Assembly: GCA_947683425.1 (NCBI GenBank)
Contig: CANTUQ010000159.1
Span: forward strand, 6,958,001-7,022,000
Direction: 5' to 3'
DNA from: Excoecaria cochinchinensis
Taxonomy: Eukaryota > Streptophyta > Magnoliopsida > Malpighiales > Euphorbiaceae
DNA: 64,000 bases
The position numbers were made by a program, and so were the translations under genes. Positions 61,471 to 64,000 of this stretch are shown in pieces (the stretch's first letter is position 1; every line of letters starts with the position of its first letter). Below the pieces are notes generated by a model, which was not told the DNA's origin, did no database searches, and was given only the letters and a program-made list of their open reading frames with translations.

Positions 61471-62067
61471 CACCACAAATCCTCCCCCTATCGACCACAA
61501 GCTAACGGGGTAGTAGAGGCCGCAAATAAGAATGTGAAGAGAATCCTAGCCAAGATGGTCCAAACCTACAAAGACTGGGTAGAGAAGCTTCCCTTTGCAT
61601 TGTGGGGTTACAGAACGACGGTAAGGACATCTACAGGCGTTACTCCGTATTTTTTGGTTTACGGAACAGAGGCAGTACTGCCGGTTGAGGTAGAGCTTAA
61701 ATCACTGAGAGTAGTCATGGAAGCTCAGATTTCGGAAGCCGAATGGATGCAAGAGAGGTTACAGCATTTGAACTTATTAGATGAAAGCAGGATGAAAGCT
61801 TACTATTATAATCAGGTCTATCAGAAAAGGCTGGCCAGATCATTTGGAAAAAAGGTGAAAAAGCAACCGCTGAAGGAGGGGGATTTGGTGTTCAAACAGA
61901 TGAGACCAGGCATACCGGTTATCAGAGGAAAATTTAGACCAACTTGGGAAGGGACGTATATCCTCAAGAAGCTATTATCCAAAGGAGCTGCAATTTTGTC
62001 GGATAGCGATGGCAATGAATTCAAGGAACCGGTCAATGTCGACAGACTCAAAAGGTTCCATGGCTAA
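61471..62067 (+). pseudogene. Tat-type integrase C-terminal half of G3, truncated at its 5' end
   Basis: An open frame of about 198 codons starting inside the catalytic core: SSPYRPQANGVVEAANKNVK contains the catalytic glutamate. It continues KLPFALWGYRTTVRTSTGVTP, LPVEVELKSLR, a helical part and the C-terminal GDLVFKQMRPG...GKFRPTWEGTYILKK, ending VNVDRLKRFHG. There is no stop or shift, unlike the G2 copy. The upstream catalytic aspartates are missing because the junction at 61470 cuts them off. Confidence 0.88.
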
Positions 62068-62452
62068 AGACCAAAATCAAAAGAAGAGAATAAAAGCCCC
62101 GCGGGTCAAAAACTGAAAAAAGGCGGCCCTGCTAAAATCGGGCGCCTCGTCAGGGTGAAAACCGAAAAAAGGCATCCTGGGCAAAAATTAGAGGCTCGAG
62201 AGAAAATATCCAATCATGAAAACCCGAGAGGGCTGATTGGAGACAAGAGTTTGATGCTATCAAGATTTAGTTCCATGAATGAATGTAGTCTTGCATAAGT
62301 GAATTAATGTCAAAAAGCGATCATGTATGTTGAAGTCGTACTGAAATGTACACAAATTTGTGACATGAAATAACTTTGATTTATTCATTTACATTATTGT
62401 CCAATTCCGCTTTAAAAAGAAACATACTGCTCAAAATGCATGTAAAGCTAAA

Positions 62453-63880
62453 CTATGCCCTACTACTACCCTCGCTGGCTAAATGCCTCAGTCGTCGGGT
62501 TCGATTATCAGCTGCCGGGCTAAGTATCCATCTCTTGTACGCCCTGGTAGAGATGGTAGAATGGCTCCCGAACAAAGGTATGACGGTTTTCAATGGAAGT
62601 CGGCTCCAAAGCTCATAATAGCAGGAGGCAAAGGCCGCAGAAAGGACTCCACCTCGAAAGGATAGAGGGAGTCTCACCACATCCTGAGTTACTCCGAGTT
62701 GACGGGAACAATGAGCTGTGATGTAGAAAGTCGCCTCACGGAGCCCGCATAAGGGAACACATCTTGAAGACCCATCAATAACCGCACCGGACAAGGGAAG
62801 CCAAGCGTGCGTAAAGCTAATATCATCGTCAGATATCTCACTAAATCTGGTAATGCACTCATCAGGAGTCCTAGGTAAATACAGACGATGTCGAGGGAGG
62901 AAACACTTCGCAGAGTAACGATTGATGACTCTAGGAGGTGGCTCTGACAAAAGCTTTAATTTCTCCTGCAACTAAATCTGATAGGAGAAACCAAGAAAGA
63001 CAAAGAAAATAAAAGCCAAAGAAAATAAAATAAAAGCCAAAGATAAGCCGCTAGAGTAAGTTGGATTTACTTCAGGCAAAAATTAGGCATAGGGCTGTGT
63101 GAAAATCCGAAAGGACGCACTTCCCGCTAAGAAAAGCTAGTGTGAAAATCCACAAGGGACGCACTACCTTTTAAAACAATGACGTACCTGGAGTAATAAG
63201 GGGCTCCCAGAGAATGAAGTGGTAGACCCGACATGAATAGAGTCCAAACCCAAGATAGTCTCAGCTAGAATGAATGGGAAAGGTGTGAGCCCGTGATGAA
63301 AGTCATCCAGAATTCCAAATAGACGAGGGTCTCCGAGCAGCTCATCTGAGGTCACGACTAGATACTTCATCAGGCAGAAGAGGAAGATGACACTTACGCT
63401 GTATGAGGGGATGTTGGAGAATTCATCCATTGCTTCAATCAGAGGTTCTAAAGAAACTACTGAGCCCTGAGGAACTAGACGAGAAGCGTCAGAAGGAACT
63501 ACACTTAAGGACAAGGCAATATCCCGGATTTGGATCAAACCGCAGCGAGGTACGCAGGGCAAAGCACTAAGTGGTTACCAACTTCCAATGATAGCAACAA
63601 ATTCTTCAGGCAAGGGGCATATTTCCTGATAGGTGAACCTGAAGACATGAAAACGAGGATCCTAGAAGTGGGTTGTAGCCAAAAGAAGGGTGTAGTCTAC
63701 CTTGACTCTCCGCAAAAATCTCAGTCCAGAAAGGGGGGGCAAGAGTACTGTGTTCCCAAATTTGAGCATCATCTAAGACACGGTGCATCTTGGAAAGGAA
63801 AGGAGAATTCATGCCTTGATAAGGCCACAGTTGCTAAGAGGAAAAAAGGAAAAAACTGGAGAAAAGAGTCTATTTTGGAG
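62453..63880 (-). pseudogene. Antisense extra ORF of G3, two exons, plant mobile domain/DUF7745-like
   Basis: Exon 1 runs from about 63880 to 63188. Its last 125 codons (63562-63188) are open and include SVIFLFCLMKYLVV, LFGILDDFHHG, FILAETILGLDSI and SPLLLQ; the part before 63562 is decayed or frameshifted. The donor CAG/GTACGT at 63188/63187 and acceptor TTGCAG/GAG at 62966/62965 bound a 222-bp intron, and both exons join in phase 0. Exon 2 (62965-62453) is open: LPRTPDECITRF, HAWLPLSGAVIDG, VPLCGLREATFYITAHCSRQ, ending ASEGSSRA. The motif order resembles the mobile-domain-like proteins known as antisense extra ORFs in Tat elements. Function unknown. The G2 copy supports it. Confidence 0.65.
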
Positions 63881-64000
63881 CTAAAATAAGGAAGGGGCAC
63901 GAAATTCAAGAAAAATGGTTGAATTTTATAGATTTGGCTAACAGACGGCTAACCCGTCCCTATATTCAGACGGTGAACCCGTCTGTACTAGTCCACCTGG
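63881..64000. other. Window end with small palindromic repeats
   Basis: AACAGACGGCTAACCCGTCC and CAGACGGTGAACCCGTCTG pair ACGG arms with CCGT arms, like CACTA subterminal repeats. Too short to assign. Confidence 0.3.

Larger units (their letters stand above)
61471..64000 (+). mobile_element. Element G3: internal part of a plus-strand Tat-type element
   Basis: Integrase end, a 3' block (62068-62400) found also in B and G1, then an antisense ORF. The 3' array, polypurine tract and LTR are not reached; the last 70 bases (63935 on) look like different sequence. Orientation is opposite to G2. Confidence 0.75.

Overview
The window is nuclear DNA of a flowering plant, most likely a eudicot. Chromodomain Ty3/gypsy, Tat-type Ty3/gypsy and Ty1/copia retrotransposons, several MITEs, a CACTA end, a broken LRR receptor kinase and fragments of a plant-type OTU protease gene account for most of it. 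There is no intact host gene and no rRNA, tRNA or CRISPR array. Species cannot be told from the sequence.

Layout, left half (1-25287): a four-level nest with readable target-site duplications (TSDs). Element A is the 3' end of a Tekay-like chromovirus (pol remnant 1-1432, 3' LTR 1433-3540 plus 24834-25287). Inside its LTR sits B, a gag-only Tat-type element (3541-24828, TSD GCCGT, tRNA-Arg-type primer site). Inside B's 3' LTR sits C, a Ty1/copia element (11747-23757, TSD ATTAT) whose gag-pol frame is intact except for D, a 3.85-kb solo chromovirus LTR (18186-22037, TSD GATAG). The order of insertion is A, B, C, D.

Middle (25288-35844): the only host-like stretch. It carries a decayed LRR-XII-type receptor kinase pseudogene (plus strand, about 27350-35760) broken by a MULE-like MITE, a 4-kb reverse solo LTR and a 112-bp CACTA MITE. 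Two further MITEs lie upstream.

Right half (35845-64000): a second, decayed copy (E) of the same copia family as C, split by reverse solo LTR F and cut off by G1, a minus-strand Tat-type gag element. G1 ends at a CACTA terminus at 49875. The CACTA-flanked stretch holds minus-strand exons of an OTU-type deubiquitinase gene without a recognisable catalytic exon. Then come G2 (minus-strand Tat element with integrase and an antisense extra ORF), a truncated inverted LTR piece, and G3 (plus-strand Tat internal region with integrase and the same antisense ORF).

Main biological points. (1) The copia family carries a roughly 171-codon extra ORF before gag, whose frame is supported by two copies with different stop codons, and a leader packed with CACGTG G-boxes. 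(2) The Tat elements carry an antisense ORF with a phase-consistent 222-bp intron, and the intron block survives in gag-only relatives. (3) Each Tat element has a different tandem array in the same 3' position. (4) Each chromovirus LTR has a different dyad-symmetric array in the same LTR position. (5) OTU gene exons lie beside a CACTA end, a candidate gene capture.
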